Source of the DNA: Ectocarpus siliculosus
Taxonomy: Eukaryota > Sar > Phaeophyceae > Ectocarpales > Ectocarpaceae
Direction of reading: 5' to 3'
Assembly: GCA_000310025.1 (NCBI GenBank)
Contig: FN648946.1
Location: 11,608 to 26,922 of the forward strand
Length of the DNA: 15,315 bases
The notes beneath the pieces were generated by a model that did no database searches, had not been told where the DNA came from, and saw only the letters and a program-made list of their open reading frames with translations. Positions within the stretch are counted from its first letter, which is position 1, and each line of letters opens with the position of its first letter. Position numbers and translations under genes: made by a program. This document shows positions 7,569-15,315 of this stretch, piece by piece.

Positions 7569-8960
7569 GTAATGTAGACTATCTACGGTAACTACCGTTG
7601 TGAGTCACCGCACGGTCCGGAGCCGTCGCACAGGGGTGCGATGCAAAGTAAATGTCTAAATGATTTGATTCGATTTCTGCACAGGGTCCGGGAGTCGCCG
7701 AACAGGGGTGCGATGACTCGAAACCTAGGGTAGTTGAGTGCCAGCGATTCCGGGGCAATTTTCGCCCCTTCCTGCAACCATGCCAGTGTTGGCATGTTAG
7801 CTCTGCTGTATGGATGGGTAGTAGGTCATCGTCGCGCACCACACGTGGAGGTACGAAGGAAACGAAACACATTGGTGTTTCCAAGGATTGTTTCCACGGG
7901 CAGTTCCTGATAATATCGCCTTCAGGGTTTACTCTGCGCCTGCTGGCTTATTTCGGGATTCTGTCGCGGTCTTTTCTACTCCTACACTGTTTGTTGTAGG
8001 CCGAGAAGAAGGAAGGGTAGTTTGTAGAAGAAGTGTGTCGCAAGGCGCGGCAAGTGTTGGTGCTGCGTGTGTCGAGTACTGTAGTCTTACAAGGGGCTCG
8101 GCCCTTTGTTGGCTCGTGGCGCGCCGTTTGTCCGAATTGCGAAAGGCCTGCCAGGGCATTTTCTGGACTTATTTTCGGTCTCGAAGCATTGTTTGAGCTG
8201 TAAGGTGTTGTCTCGTATGTATGTATGTGCGCTTACTGCGTAGAGGCCGCATGGCAGTACAGGAGGACGCTTTGGCGGAAACGATGCCTACCTTCTTGAA
8301 CCCTCGAGACACTTCGATGAAACAGATTTTAAAGTAGCCTACCGGTGAAGCTGAAGATGTACTTTAAGCAGCCCGCTAGCATTATTGATACATACATACA
8401 TGTACTGTAGATGCACAACGCGTGGTGTTGTGGATCCCACCCTACCAGGTCCCCAATCCCGATCAGTTGATTGGGAATTTCGGAGGGCGTGTTGTGTGAT
8501 CGCGTTGTGGGAGGGAGGTACGTAGCCTAGGTTTGCGTGACCGTATCTGTTTTGTCTACGCTGCTTCCTTTCGTCCATCCAAACCGCTCGTCCATCCATA
8601 CCGCCGCGCGCCTGACGCTGGTCCCCGAAACTCTACGGCGCGCTAAGTGCGTGCGTACAGCAGGCTAGCACCACCTGCGACCTAGTTTTTCATGCCTGCT
8701 CACGATGATGACGATGTATGCGTGCTGTTGTTCCCGAAGGAAAGGACAAAAGGGACGTACGTTAATGACACAAAGACTACGACAGCGTTGAAACATTAGC
8801 TAGAACGATGCAATGGTACAAGTAGCAGTGAGAGGCAAGCGTACAAGTCAGAGAACGCCGAAACCGCCCGTAAAAACGCCCAGTTAAAAGGTTCCGTCCG
8901 AGGCTTTGTTCCTCCTCGGCACATCTGCATCCCGCCGCGGTTCTACGACAACTCCGGTAC
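7569..8960. other. Non-coding stretch after the Cactin relic
   Basis: It begins as the presumed Cactin intron. It holds an imperfect direct repeat (7611-7715) and short tetranucleotide tracts, TATG-type at about 8213-8228 and its complement ATAC-type at about 8388-8402, which are inverted relative to each other. An open frame at 7888-8196 (plus) has no ATG at its start and no recognisable content. No gene is supported. Confidence 0.45.
7611..7715 (+). repeat. Imperfect direct repeat of ~33 bp, two copies 71 bp apart
   Basis: Copy 1 (7611-7643) and copy 2 (7682-7715) share GGTCCGG, then G.CG.CG.ACAGGGGTGCGATG. The second copy has one extra G and two or three substitutions. Both lie in the presumed intron after the Cactin exon. 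Confidence 0.7.
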
Positions 8961-10311
8961 ACCACCACAACCACCACCACCCCGCCCTCCGCACTCCCGC
9001 ACGAAAAACGTAGAAGCTGATGAATCCGTGACGAGCCGAAGAAAAGATGAAAAAACGCTGTTTTCACAGGATCCACGAACGGCCCACGGAGATGAAATCG
9101 AGGTGAGCAATTCCACAACTGCTGCCGTGGATGTCGACCAGAGATCGGACGGGAGGCAACTAACTGCTGTTCGATCGTATGACGCAAAAAAGGCAGGGTT
9201 CGTGGTTGTTGGTGATGATCATCTGAACAATAATGGGCTGGCTGATGAAACCAAAACACGACTGGCCTGTCTGTGCATACTCCACCACAGCGACCGCGAC
9301 ACTTCTGTCACCCCTGTCAAACACAGCAGCGGTGATTGGTCCAACACGACTTTCCGGTGTGATAGCTTTTGGCGCTGGGTCTCTCTGGAACATTTTCGTC
9401 TCTGCATGCATAAGAAGACTATGCATGAACGCAGGAACTTATGGGCTCTTTTTGATGGCTTGGACAGATGGAGCTGTTGTTGTATTGTGGAGACCTTTGG
9501 TCTGGTACTACACCACCAGAGGGAACAAAGCCGAGCAGAGAGCAGAAGTATTGTTGTGTACACGAGGGAGTCCAATCCCCGAGGCTGCATGGGGAGATGA
9601 GAGCAGAGTGGCGTCGGGGTGTGGTCGTTGCCCGAATTGTTCCGATTTTTCCGCGCGAAATGGGTAGGTCGTGCGTGCGGAGGAAACGTGCCCAACAGCT
9701 TTCTCCATCCCACCTGGCAACCTACTCGCGGTATGGTGTATGGTACACGGTTACCAGGTGATGGTTTACCAACCAAGAAAGTTATTCCGCGTTTGCCAGG
9801 TTTTGTTGTCATGCATACCACGAAGCAGAACCATGTGGGTAGCATGTAATATTTCACACGAGCTGCAATACCACGGAGAGAACCAAAAAATGAGATAGAT
9901 TACACGTCCGGAAATTTCAAAAATGAGAGAGGAAAAAATCCAACCTTGCCACACCGCGGAAACAAGTGAGAGAGCCAGCACGTGTTACTACTGCTGTGTC
10001 TACATTGGCCACGATCAAACACGAGACTGGCCCGCAATGCAGCATGACTGATAGGAGCAGTCGAGAGTCAGGACGACCGAGTGGAAACGAGGGCCAATGC
10101 GTCGCATGGAGCTGTTCCTTTCCCTATCCCACTGCTGTGATCGTTGCATCAATCGTCGAATTTTTATTTTGTGTTCAATTCAAACCCAAGCGCGCGGCCC
10201 AAGTTTTCGCTCCGCTCCAAGCATCAACCTACAGCAGTAGTACATATCATGGCAAGAGTGCGTTTCTTTCGCAGGTTGCAGCCAGCGCAATACGATCACC
10301 CAATCACTCAC
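8961..10311. other. Stretch open in several frames but with no recognisable gene
   Basis: Between about 9028 and 9857 two plus frames and one minus frame are open for 140-212 codons. The plus frame from the ATG at 9233 (144 codons to 9667) contains hydrophobic segments (SGVIAFGAGSLWNIFVSACI; LFLMAWTDGAVVVLW) that could be membrane helices. The minus frame is the longest but of odd composition. A short acceptor/donor pair (TTTTCACAG at 9070, GAG/GTGAGC at about 9103) would frame a 33-nt mini-exon. I cannot choose between these and recognise no domain. Confidence 0.3.
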
Positions 10312-10539
10312 CACTCTTAACGGGGTTGGTTTCGGTGGGAGCTGCTGTGCTGTGAGCACCCGCCCGTGTCCCGGCCGGCATGCTTCATCCAGGGAGCTCT
10401 CAAATCCACGATCCAGGATGAGCTCTAGCCACAGCAGTGGGTTTGCAAAGCCGAATGGTATGGCGGCAAGCATGCGACACATGTTGCACTCTGGATTGCT
10501 CAGCACACACAGCAGCGTCTCTCTCTCGTCTCCCTCTCT
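10312..10539 (-). CDS. Candidate internal exon of an unrecognised gene
   Basis: The minus strand is open for 76 codons from an acceptor (CATCCACTAG, ending at 10540) to a strong donor (AAGAGTG then GTGAGTGA) at 10312/10311. The core reads ETLLCVLSNPECNMCRMLAA and then IPFGFANPLLWLELILDRG, followed by a polar part ending in a Pro-rich LPPKPTPLRV. The middle is amphipathic and has two close cysteines (CNMC). It resembles folded-protein sequence more than its surroundings, but I do not recognise the family. It lies about 740 bp downstream of the candidate minus-strand gene at 11283-11739 and could be a later exon of it; no joining donor is obvious. The first codons fall in a GA-rich repeat, so the exon start is less certain than its end. 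Confidence 0.35.
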
Positions 10540-10639
10540 CTAGTGGATGGAGGTGAACGTGGGATTCTATATCCGCGGGAGAGAAGCAGAGAGACAAGCG
10601 TTGGAGTAAAAAAAGCAGCTGATCCAGGGGCCGCGTGCC

Positions 10640-10646
10640 TATATAG
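10640..10646 (+). promoter_or_regulatory. TATA-like element
   Basis: TATATAG at 10640-10646, in the context GTGCCTATATAGAGGG, resembles a TATA box. Downstream on the plus strand is C-rich, UTR-like sequence with two strong splice donors: CAGCAG/GTAAGC at 10814/10815 and GAGGAG/GTAAGA at 10962/10963. A possible acceptor ends at about 10873. These suggest 5' untranslated exons of a plus-strand transcript whose coding part I cannot identify. Confidence is low because TATA-like strings are common. Confidence 0.25.
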
Positions 10647-11282
10647 AGGGAGGGTATAGGCTTCTATATCTGTGTCCTTTGCGCCGCCCCCCCGGAGTGT
10701 TCATGGTTGATGGTTGATCCGAGCAACGCGCGCTCCTTCCCTTCCCCCACCCACCACACTTCTACTCGTCCCCTCTGTTCTCAGCAGCGCCAACCCCAGC
10801 GTCAACACCAGCAGGTAAGCGAGCGGCCTTTTTTCGCCCCCACTTCCATAGTAAAGATATCCTACCTTCCCAGCAGCAGCAGTAGCAGCAGCAGCAGCCC
10901 AGACTCACCTCGCTTCACCGCCGCCATCTGTCTTTGTTCTCCACAAAAAAGAGACAGAGGAGGTAAGACATCCAGGTTGGGCAGGACTGGTGAAAGAGAG
11001 GTACGGTCTAGGCAATCTGGAAGGAAGTAAGGTCAACAGCAGCAGCAGTCTACATGCGCGGCAGCGACAACATTCTCTTCGGATATCTTTGTTCTCTCAT
11101 GCCGGCTTGATGGTCCGTGTTTGAATGCATGGCCATGTACAGTATCGCCCTTGGGTGCAACGGCGGTTGCCCTTTATTGTGAACAGCAATGCATCAGACA
11201 AGACACGATCGTTGGGTGGGGCCTTCCTTGGTGTTGTGCTTGGCCGCGGTGTTGCTCGAGTTCACCCGGTTTGCACAGCGTG
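10647..11282. other. CAG-repeat-bearing stretch, possibly 5' UTR exons on the plus strand
   Basis: CAG/AGC repeats lie at about 10871-10898 and 11036-11048. The plus strand is open from 10707 to 11030, but translation gives Ser/Gln runs from the repeats and crosses the donor sites, so it is unlikely to be one coding exon. TGTACAGTA occurs at 11136-11144. Confidence 0.35.
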
Positions 11283-11739
11283 TCATGCTTTAGCCGGTCC
11301 AGCTAGCTGTGTGGTTTCGGCTACAAGCGCCGATGTCTTGGTGTGTGAAGCGGCTGGCAGCCACCCAATCTTGATTTCTTCAATGCCTGGCACGCCCATT
11401 TGTTTATTGCTGAGATAGAGACGCCAGGCATGTCCGGCGATCTTTTCATCACAAAGATACTGTAGAGATGTCACAAGAGGAGGCAGCAGCAGCAGCAGCA
11501 GCAGCAGCAGAGAGCTATGCACTTACATCAGTTCGCGTCTTGAAAATGGAAGATTTACCGCTGCTGATCAAGGAGCTTCCACGCAAAGCTCCCCGTATCC
11601 AAGACCATGTGCCTGACCGCCGACCCCTTGCATGCCCCCCCCGGTTCCGTTGTCCAATGCGGTCTACACTTGAAGGAGAAATGGCGAGTAGCGCGGTCGG
11701 ACGAGCTTCTTCCGGAGATTCGCCCGGGGCTTCATCCAT
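11283..11739 (-). CDS. Possible two-exon small gene with a CTG-repeat intron, function unknown
   Basis: Exon 1 runs from an ATG at 11739-11737 to 11527 (71 codons). The ATG sits in an ideal context (GCCGCCGCCATGG). The exon ends at a perfect donor (ACTGAT then GTAAGTGC). Exon 2 starts at 11459 after CTCTACAG and ends at TGA (11283-11285), 58 residues. Both junctions are phase 0, so the frame is kept, giving 129 residues. Exon 1 is acidic at the start (MDEAPGESPEEARP) and basic in the middle. Exon 2 reads YLCDEKIAGHAWRLYLSNKQ and then KIGWLPAASH. I recognise no domain. The 67-nt intron consists largely of nine CTG units plus a short pyrimidine-rich end. The rival reading is a plus-strand ORF from the ATG at 11468 (126 codons, with the repeat as polyalanine). 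I prefer the minus model because start context, donor, acceptor and phase all agree. Confidence 0.4.
11476..11512. repeat. GCA/CTG trinucleotide microsatellite
   Basis: There are about nine uninterrupted GCA units on the plus strand, following GAGGAG and followed by GAGAGC. On the minus strand they lie inside the proposed 67-nt intron. On the plus strand they would encode polyalanine. Confidence 0.85.
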
Positions 11740-12398
11740 GGCGGCGGCGTTCACGCGAGATAGACTATGTAACGTCGAGTTAAAAACAGTTCGAGTTTGG
11801 CCGTATTGTATTCATGATGAGGCCCGTGTGCGGCATTGGGTGTTTTGATCGAGCGCATCTAGCGCTCCCATTGTCCCTTTTTTTTTTCGTGAAGAGGTAT
11901 TGTATCGAAGCTGCTTGCTGCGCCACGTTTTTTGTTTTGGGCAACATTGCGATGCCTTGCTGTTTCCTCTTTTCCAAAAATACTCCTTATCCGAAGGGTG
12001 GGAGCCAGAGTGTGCCCGCTGTCTCTCCTTGGGGAGGAGGTCCAATTGAACCTCACCTTTCAACCCCTCAAAAGATTGAAAGCAGGTATTGTAATAGTGC
12101 GTTTGGGTGTGAATTTTTCCCTGTCGGGGGAGAGAGACGCTCCACCTTGATCACCCTCGCTGTGGGTTCCCGGTCTTGCATGGTGTTTGATGTATGGTCT
12201 ATACTGGAAATTGAAATGCTTCCAGGAGTGGCTGCTGCCGTCATTTCTTTGAACCTGGCTAGCTGCCTCCCCCGCGATCTATATCCTTTCCCGGGCGTTG
12301 TTGTTCTCCGCACTGCCGTCATGTCTATCTCAAGTCATAGAGGAAAGACGCCCGCGTTACCGTAATTCTGATTCCACGCAACTCATGCGTAAGCCGAA
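11740..12398. other. Non-coding stretch
   Basis: A plus-strand frame from 11814 to 12365 (183 codons) is open, but its product is Cys/Phe-rich from T-rich DNA and resembles no protein I know. Minus frames overlap it. Promoter elements of the minus-strand candidate gene would fall just above 11739; I see no TATA box there. Confidence 0.4.
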
Positions 12399-12457
12399 CA
12401 ACCCACCTCTTTCAATCAAGCCAACAACCTGCTGCCTTTTTTTAAAGAGGTGGGTTG
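12399..12457. repeat. 14-bp perfect inverted repeat with 31-nt loop
   Basis: The left arm CAACCCACCTCTTT (12399-12412) and right arm AAAGAGGTGGGTTG (12444-12457) are exact reverse complements. A transcript on either strand would form a stable hairpin. It could be a hairpin RNA, the remnant of a small inverted-repeat transposon, or a replication-fold-back product. Confidence 0.85.
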
Positions 12458-12930
12458 GTTGTTTTTCACAGGAGTTGTTTTCGATATGAATTCGCCTTTG
12501 CCATGGGGGACAAGCTTGCCTCTGGCGCAGCAAGCGAGAGGAATGGACGTATAGTTCGAGTTCTCGAGCTCTGTTGTCGACCAATACCGGGCACTCTCCT
12601 CCGCCCTCCGTTGAGAAGACGTTTCTCTCAGCGCTGCAATTCCGGGAGCTCTCTGGATCTCTCACAGAGAAGTATTCTCGTTTCGCGGTACACGTCCATG
12701 CTCCATGTGTCTCTGCCTCCCGTCTTCAACCTGCGTCCCTCTCGCCCTCTCAGCGGAAACCGGACCAGCCGGTCACGGGACACCGGCAGTTGTACAGTAG
12801 CTCGAACCATCTGGCGGGTGTTTGGGTCGTCCCGTCGACTTGGCCGGGCCTATTGATGATGTCATCCATCACCTCTCTTCCAGCATGCCCTCTGTTCCAC
12901 CGTCTATCGAGAGCCCGCCGGTCCATTGGT
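12458..12930. other. Stretch with no supported gene
   Basis: Open frames of 100-150 codons occur on both strands. The plus ATG at 12504 (TTGCCATGGGG) is in a fair context. All products are Ser/Arg-rich and unrecognised, and one frame runs into the dispersed repeat at 12931. TGTACAGTA is at 12791-12799. Confidence 0.35.
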
Positions 12931-13092
12931 CTTGTTGGGCTATACTCACTGCTGTCTACACGCGAGGTCTTTGGTCTCCGACTGTGCATGTTTTCCTTCT
13001 CGTCCCGGCTCGTCGCCCACGCCTGCGTGTAGCGTGGCATAACGAAAGTTCTACATATCTACGTGACGTGTGGCTCCCCTTTGCCCATCTCT
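12931..13092 (+). repeat. Dispersed ~165-bp direct repeat, copy 1
   Basis: This aligns with 15146-15315 in the same orientation. Shared blocks in order are CTCACT.CTGTCTACACGCGA, CTTTGGTCTCCGACT, CTCGTCG.CCACGCC, TCTACGTG.C.TGTGGCTCC and CATCTCTC. Similarity is high but with many substitutions and small indels. A TGTACAGTA lies about 140 bp upstream. Confidence 0.85.
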
Positions 13093-14159
13093 CCCTGCCT
13101 CGCTCTCACGTTTGTTTTTCTACCAGCACACCTGCCGATCACCCCTTCACCAATCTTTGTACTCCCGTTGCCTACCGTTCGTTTATTGAGGGGTGGTCGC
13201 AGCAGTTTTGTTTTGTACTGAGCAACGATTAGCAAACATCCCGCTTTCCTTGGGGTTCGCGCGAAGCGAAAGCGCCATAGAATCTGCTACTGAGGCACGA
13301 CGGACGGGCACGATGTGCTTGTGTGCCATTTCTTTGTCGTTCGATGTAGGCAACATGTTTTTTGTGCGCGTGTTGTGTGTGAGACACACAAGGTTTTCTA
13401 GCAATCTTTTATTTCCGACCTATATGGGTACACTTAACACAACAATTGACGTGTGAATCACCCTCGGGGCAGCGTTTTCGCGAAGAGCGAAGAAAATGAA
13501 CCAATTATTTCTTCCAGGAAGAAACAGCTGCTGAGATACAACGCCTGCCCGGCATAATTTTCGTGATTCAATCAAGCTTAATGGCTATGTAGATAACTCG
13601 TCAATCAATGGTGTTGATGAACTGGTAGAGTCAGAAAGGGCCTACCGCTGTACATACCTCTCTATCTACTCATGTATTTTTTTTATGGCGTTTTTTCATG
13701 GACTGCCAAGCCTGCCCTCTCGATGTATGTCGTGTGACCGATGTTGGAAATTGCTTATTGACTTGAAAATGTACAGTATTCATTAATTTGATCCGGCTCT
13801 GTGTGGGGGTCACGGTCTGACAACTGAACGGTTGTGTGGGTTTCTGCACTTATCTGTATTCACAAGTCGCCTCCTCTGTGTACTCCCACCGCTGGCGTCG
13901 TCGGCTGTGTGCGTAGTTTTTTCTGTATCCACAGGTTTGCGTCTGTGCTCGAAATTGTTTTTTGCTGACATGACTCTACATGAATTATTGAAATTTTGGT
14001 CGTAAGTTCCCGTGCGTGAAGGCAGAGAGACGGAAAAACAAACTATCGAAAATGGACGTGTGTGTCCCACAGCCCGAGCCCACTGGTGGTGCGCGTTCGA
14101 CGGACCAGAAAATAACAAACGCAGAGAGGTAACGCAGCAACGAATGACGTCTGCTGCTT
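13093..14159. other. Non-coding stretch
   Basis: No gene is supported. A TTTCGCG..GAAG.GCGAA-like string appears twice (about 13254-13274 and 13474-13492) as a minor resemblance. TGTACAGTA is at 13770-13778. Frames in this stretch are short, and the longest minus frame takes its length from the adjacent CT tract. Confidence 0.45.
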
Positions 14160-14238
14160 GCTCTTTCTCCCTCTCTCTGTCTCTCTCTCCCTCCCTCTCT
14201 CTTTTTTCTCTCCTTTCTCTCTCTCTCTCTCTTTCTGT
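14160..14238. repeat. CT-rich microsatellite (polypyrimidine tract)
   Basis: About 80 bases are almost wholly C and T on the plus strand, mainly CT dinucleotides with T runs. Overlapping open frames in all registers (Ser/Leu runs on plus, Arg/Glu runs on minus) are products of this tract. Confidence 0.9.
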
Positions 14239-15145
14239 ACCTGTCCATCTGTTCCTCTGGTGTGTGTTGTGTGCGTGTTTCGATCGGTCAAAAGCGAAAG
14301 AATCAGTGGGTCTTTTCTGGTATGTTGACTCATCTAGAACGGTTAGAATACCGGATGAATAAGAGTTATCTAGTGTAATGTTTGCGCGACTCATTATGGC
14401 ATACGGAAGTGGTGTGAGTCACGCCTGCCCGTGCTATTTCACCCACATAAAAGAAATGCGGCGGGAGCGCCATCTCCCGTGGAATCAATTAGAAACCTTC
14501 CATTTTGCGTCCCCAAAACCAAGAACTCAAGAACACCCAATGCCCAAAACAAAACACTCGTCAATTTTTGTTGACCATATGGACCTTTGTCTTGTTATTC
14601 CTGGCCTTTTCATAATTGGGCAAACTACAAAACCCCCTAGACTTGAGACAACCAGATGTGCTGGCCTGGACGATGGCAGCGTCCATGTTCTATAGAACCT
14701 TGACTACATCGTCCACGCGTGCCAGCCATTTTCCACGCTTGGTGGGACGTTGCGAGGAAACAGAGCTCGGCGGTCGTTTTTCATGTGGGAAAACGGTCCA
14801 ACGTCTCTGTGATTCGTAACGTTGTTCAAGCTGGATTGGTTGTTTAGGTGTGTTTTTACTTGGTAGCGAAACGGCAAACACATCTTGCGTCTGTGCGTGG
14901 CATACCTCGGAGTATTTAACTCGTCGAGTACGTATGGCGTAATCTCAGCTCCAGCGAGATGAAGTTGTCGGCTACTGTTTGCTGGTTTCTGGAAAGCAAG
15001 ATCACAGGACTTCCTCCTCCGATAAATTTGTCAGCAGTTGACTGTACAGTATTCAACTTCTTGCGTTTTGCCATAAATATGCACGACGGTAAAAGGCATT
15101 ATTCGCTGTTGCGTTCGGCGGTTTCATTGTGACGTGTGTTTGGCA
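14239..15145. other. Non-coding stretch before the second dispersed repeat
   Basis: Plus frames at 14378-14695 and 14616-14819 and a minus frame at 14690-14881 are open, but overlap one another and have no recognisable content. TGTACAGTA at 15043-15051 lies about 100 bp before the repeat copy, as a similar motif does before copy 1. Confidence 0.4.
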
Positions 15146-15315
15146 GTCTGTAGGGCTAGACTCACTACTGTCTACACGCGATGCCTTTGGTCTCCGACTC
15201 TTACCATATGTACTTTCCCTGCTAGTCTTGCCTCGTCGTCCACGCCCATGTACGTGTTGCGAAATTTGGCCACGTTCTATCTACGTGGCATGTGGCTCCT
15301 CTGTGCTCATCTCTC
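15146..15315 (+). repeat. Dispersed ~165-bp direct repeat, copy 2, cut by window end
   Basis: This is the partner of 12931-13092 and matches it through CATCTCTC at the last base, so the element probably continues beyond the window. Orientation is the same, 2.2 kb downstream. Confidence 0.8.

Noticed and set aside
7250-7591. 113-codon plus ORF
   Set aside because: It is in the wrong frame across the Cactin exon; the homologous frame is the one starting GGC TAC at 7423.
9070-9103. 33-nt mini-exon between TTTTCACAG and GTGAGC
   Set aside because: Splice signals alone are too common, and no flanking exon in phase was found.
11468-11848. 126-codon plus ORF with a polyalanine run
   Set aside because: It overlaps the minus-strand two-exon model, which has better start context and matching splice signals. 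Kept only as an alternative.
11814-12365. 183-codon plus ORF
   Set aside because: Composition reflects T-rich DNA; no recognisable motif and overlapping minus frames.
13810-14394. 194-codon minus ORF with long Arg/Glu runs
   Set aside because: The runs are the complement of the CT microsatellite at 14160-14238.
1-15315. tRNA, rRNA and CRISPR arrays
   Set aside because: No T-loop/acceptor pairings, conserved rRNA cores or regularly spaced repeats were seen on either strand.

Overview
The window looks like nuclear DNA of a eukaryote with intron-rich genes. Coding pieces are short, bounded by GT...AG splice signals, and scattered among long non-coding stretches full of microsatellites (CAA, CAG/CTG, GGC, CT). 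A multicellular stramenopile, most likely a brown alga, is my best guess. That rests on the plastid-type EamA transporter, the intron density and the CAG/CAA repeats; nothing taxonomically decisive is present. There is no bacterial operon structure, CRISPR array, rRNA or recognisable tRNA.

Layout. (1) The left edge (1-386, minus) holds one or two Ala/Glu-rich exons of an unrecognised gene running off the window. (2) 387-2500 is repeat-derived: a 19-bp tandem duplication, a diverged ~100-150 bp tandem duplication, a 56-residue mini-ORF resembling a transposase-type helix-turn-helix, and a repeat ending in a CAA tract. (3) 3134-6941 (minus) is the best-supported gene: six exons of a drug/metabolite-transporter-superfamily (EamA) protein with matching splice phases and a long acidic C-terminal tail. 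Its 5' part is broken by a frameshift and an in-frame stop, and its first exon(s) are not found. Its 1.5-kb intron holds the second copy of the CAA-tailed repeat. (4) 7423-7568 (plus) is a lone exon of the splicing-associated protein Cactin, frameshifted by a 5-bp tandem duplication; the rest of the gene is absent. (5) 8.0-10.3 kb has no gene I can identify. (6) 10312-11739 (minus) has an open exon with a strong donor and a possible two-exon small gene whose 67-nt intron is largely a CTG repeat; a TATA-like promoter points the other way. (7) 11.8-15.3 kb is non-coding, with a 14-bp perfect inverted repeat, a CT microsatellite and two copies of a ~165-bp dispersed repeat, the second cut by the window end.

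Overall this is a gene-poor, repeat-rich region holding damaged gene copies (transporter and Cactin relic, head to head) and transposable-element debris. The nonamer TGTACAGTA occurs eight times, all on the plus strand, several times inside or near repeats. It may mark a repeat family.
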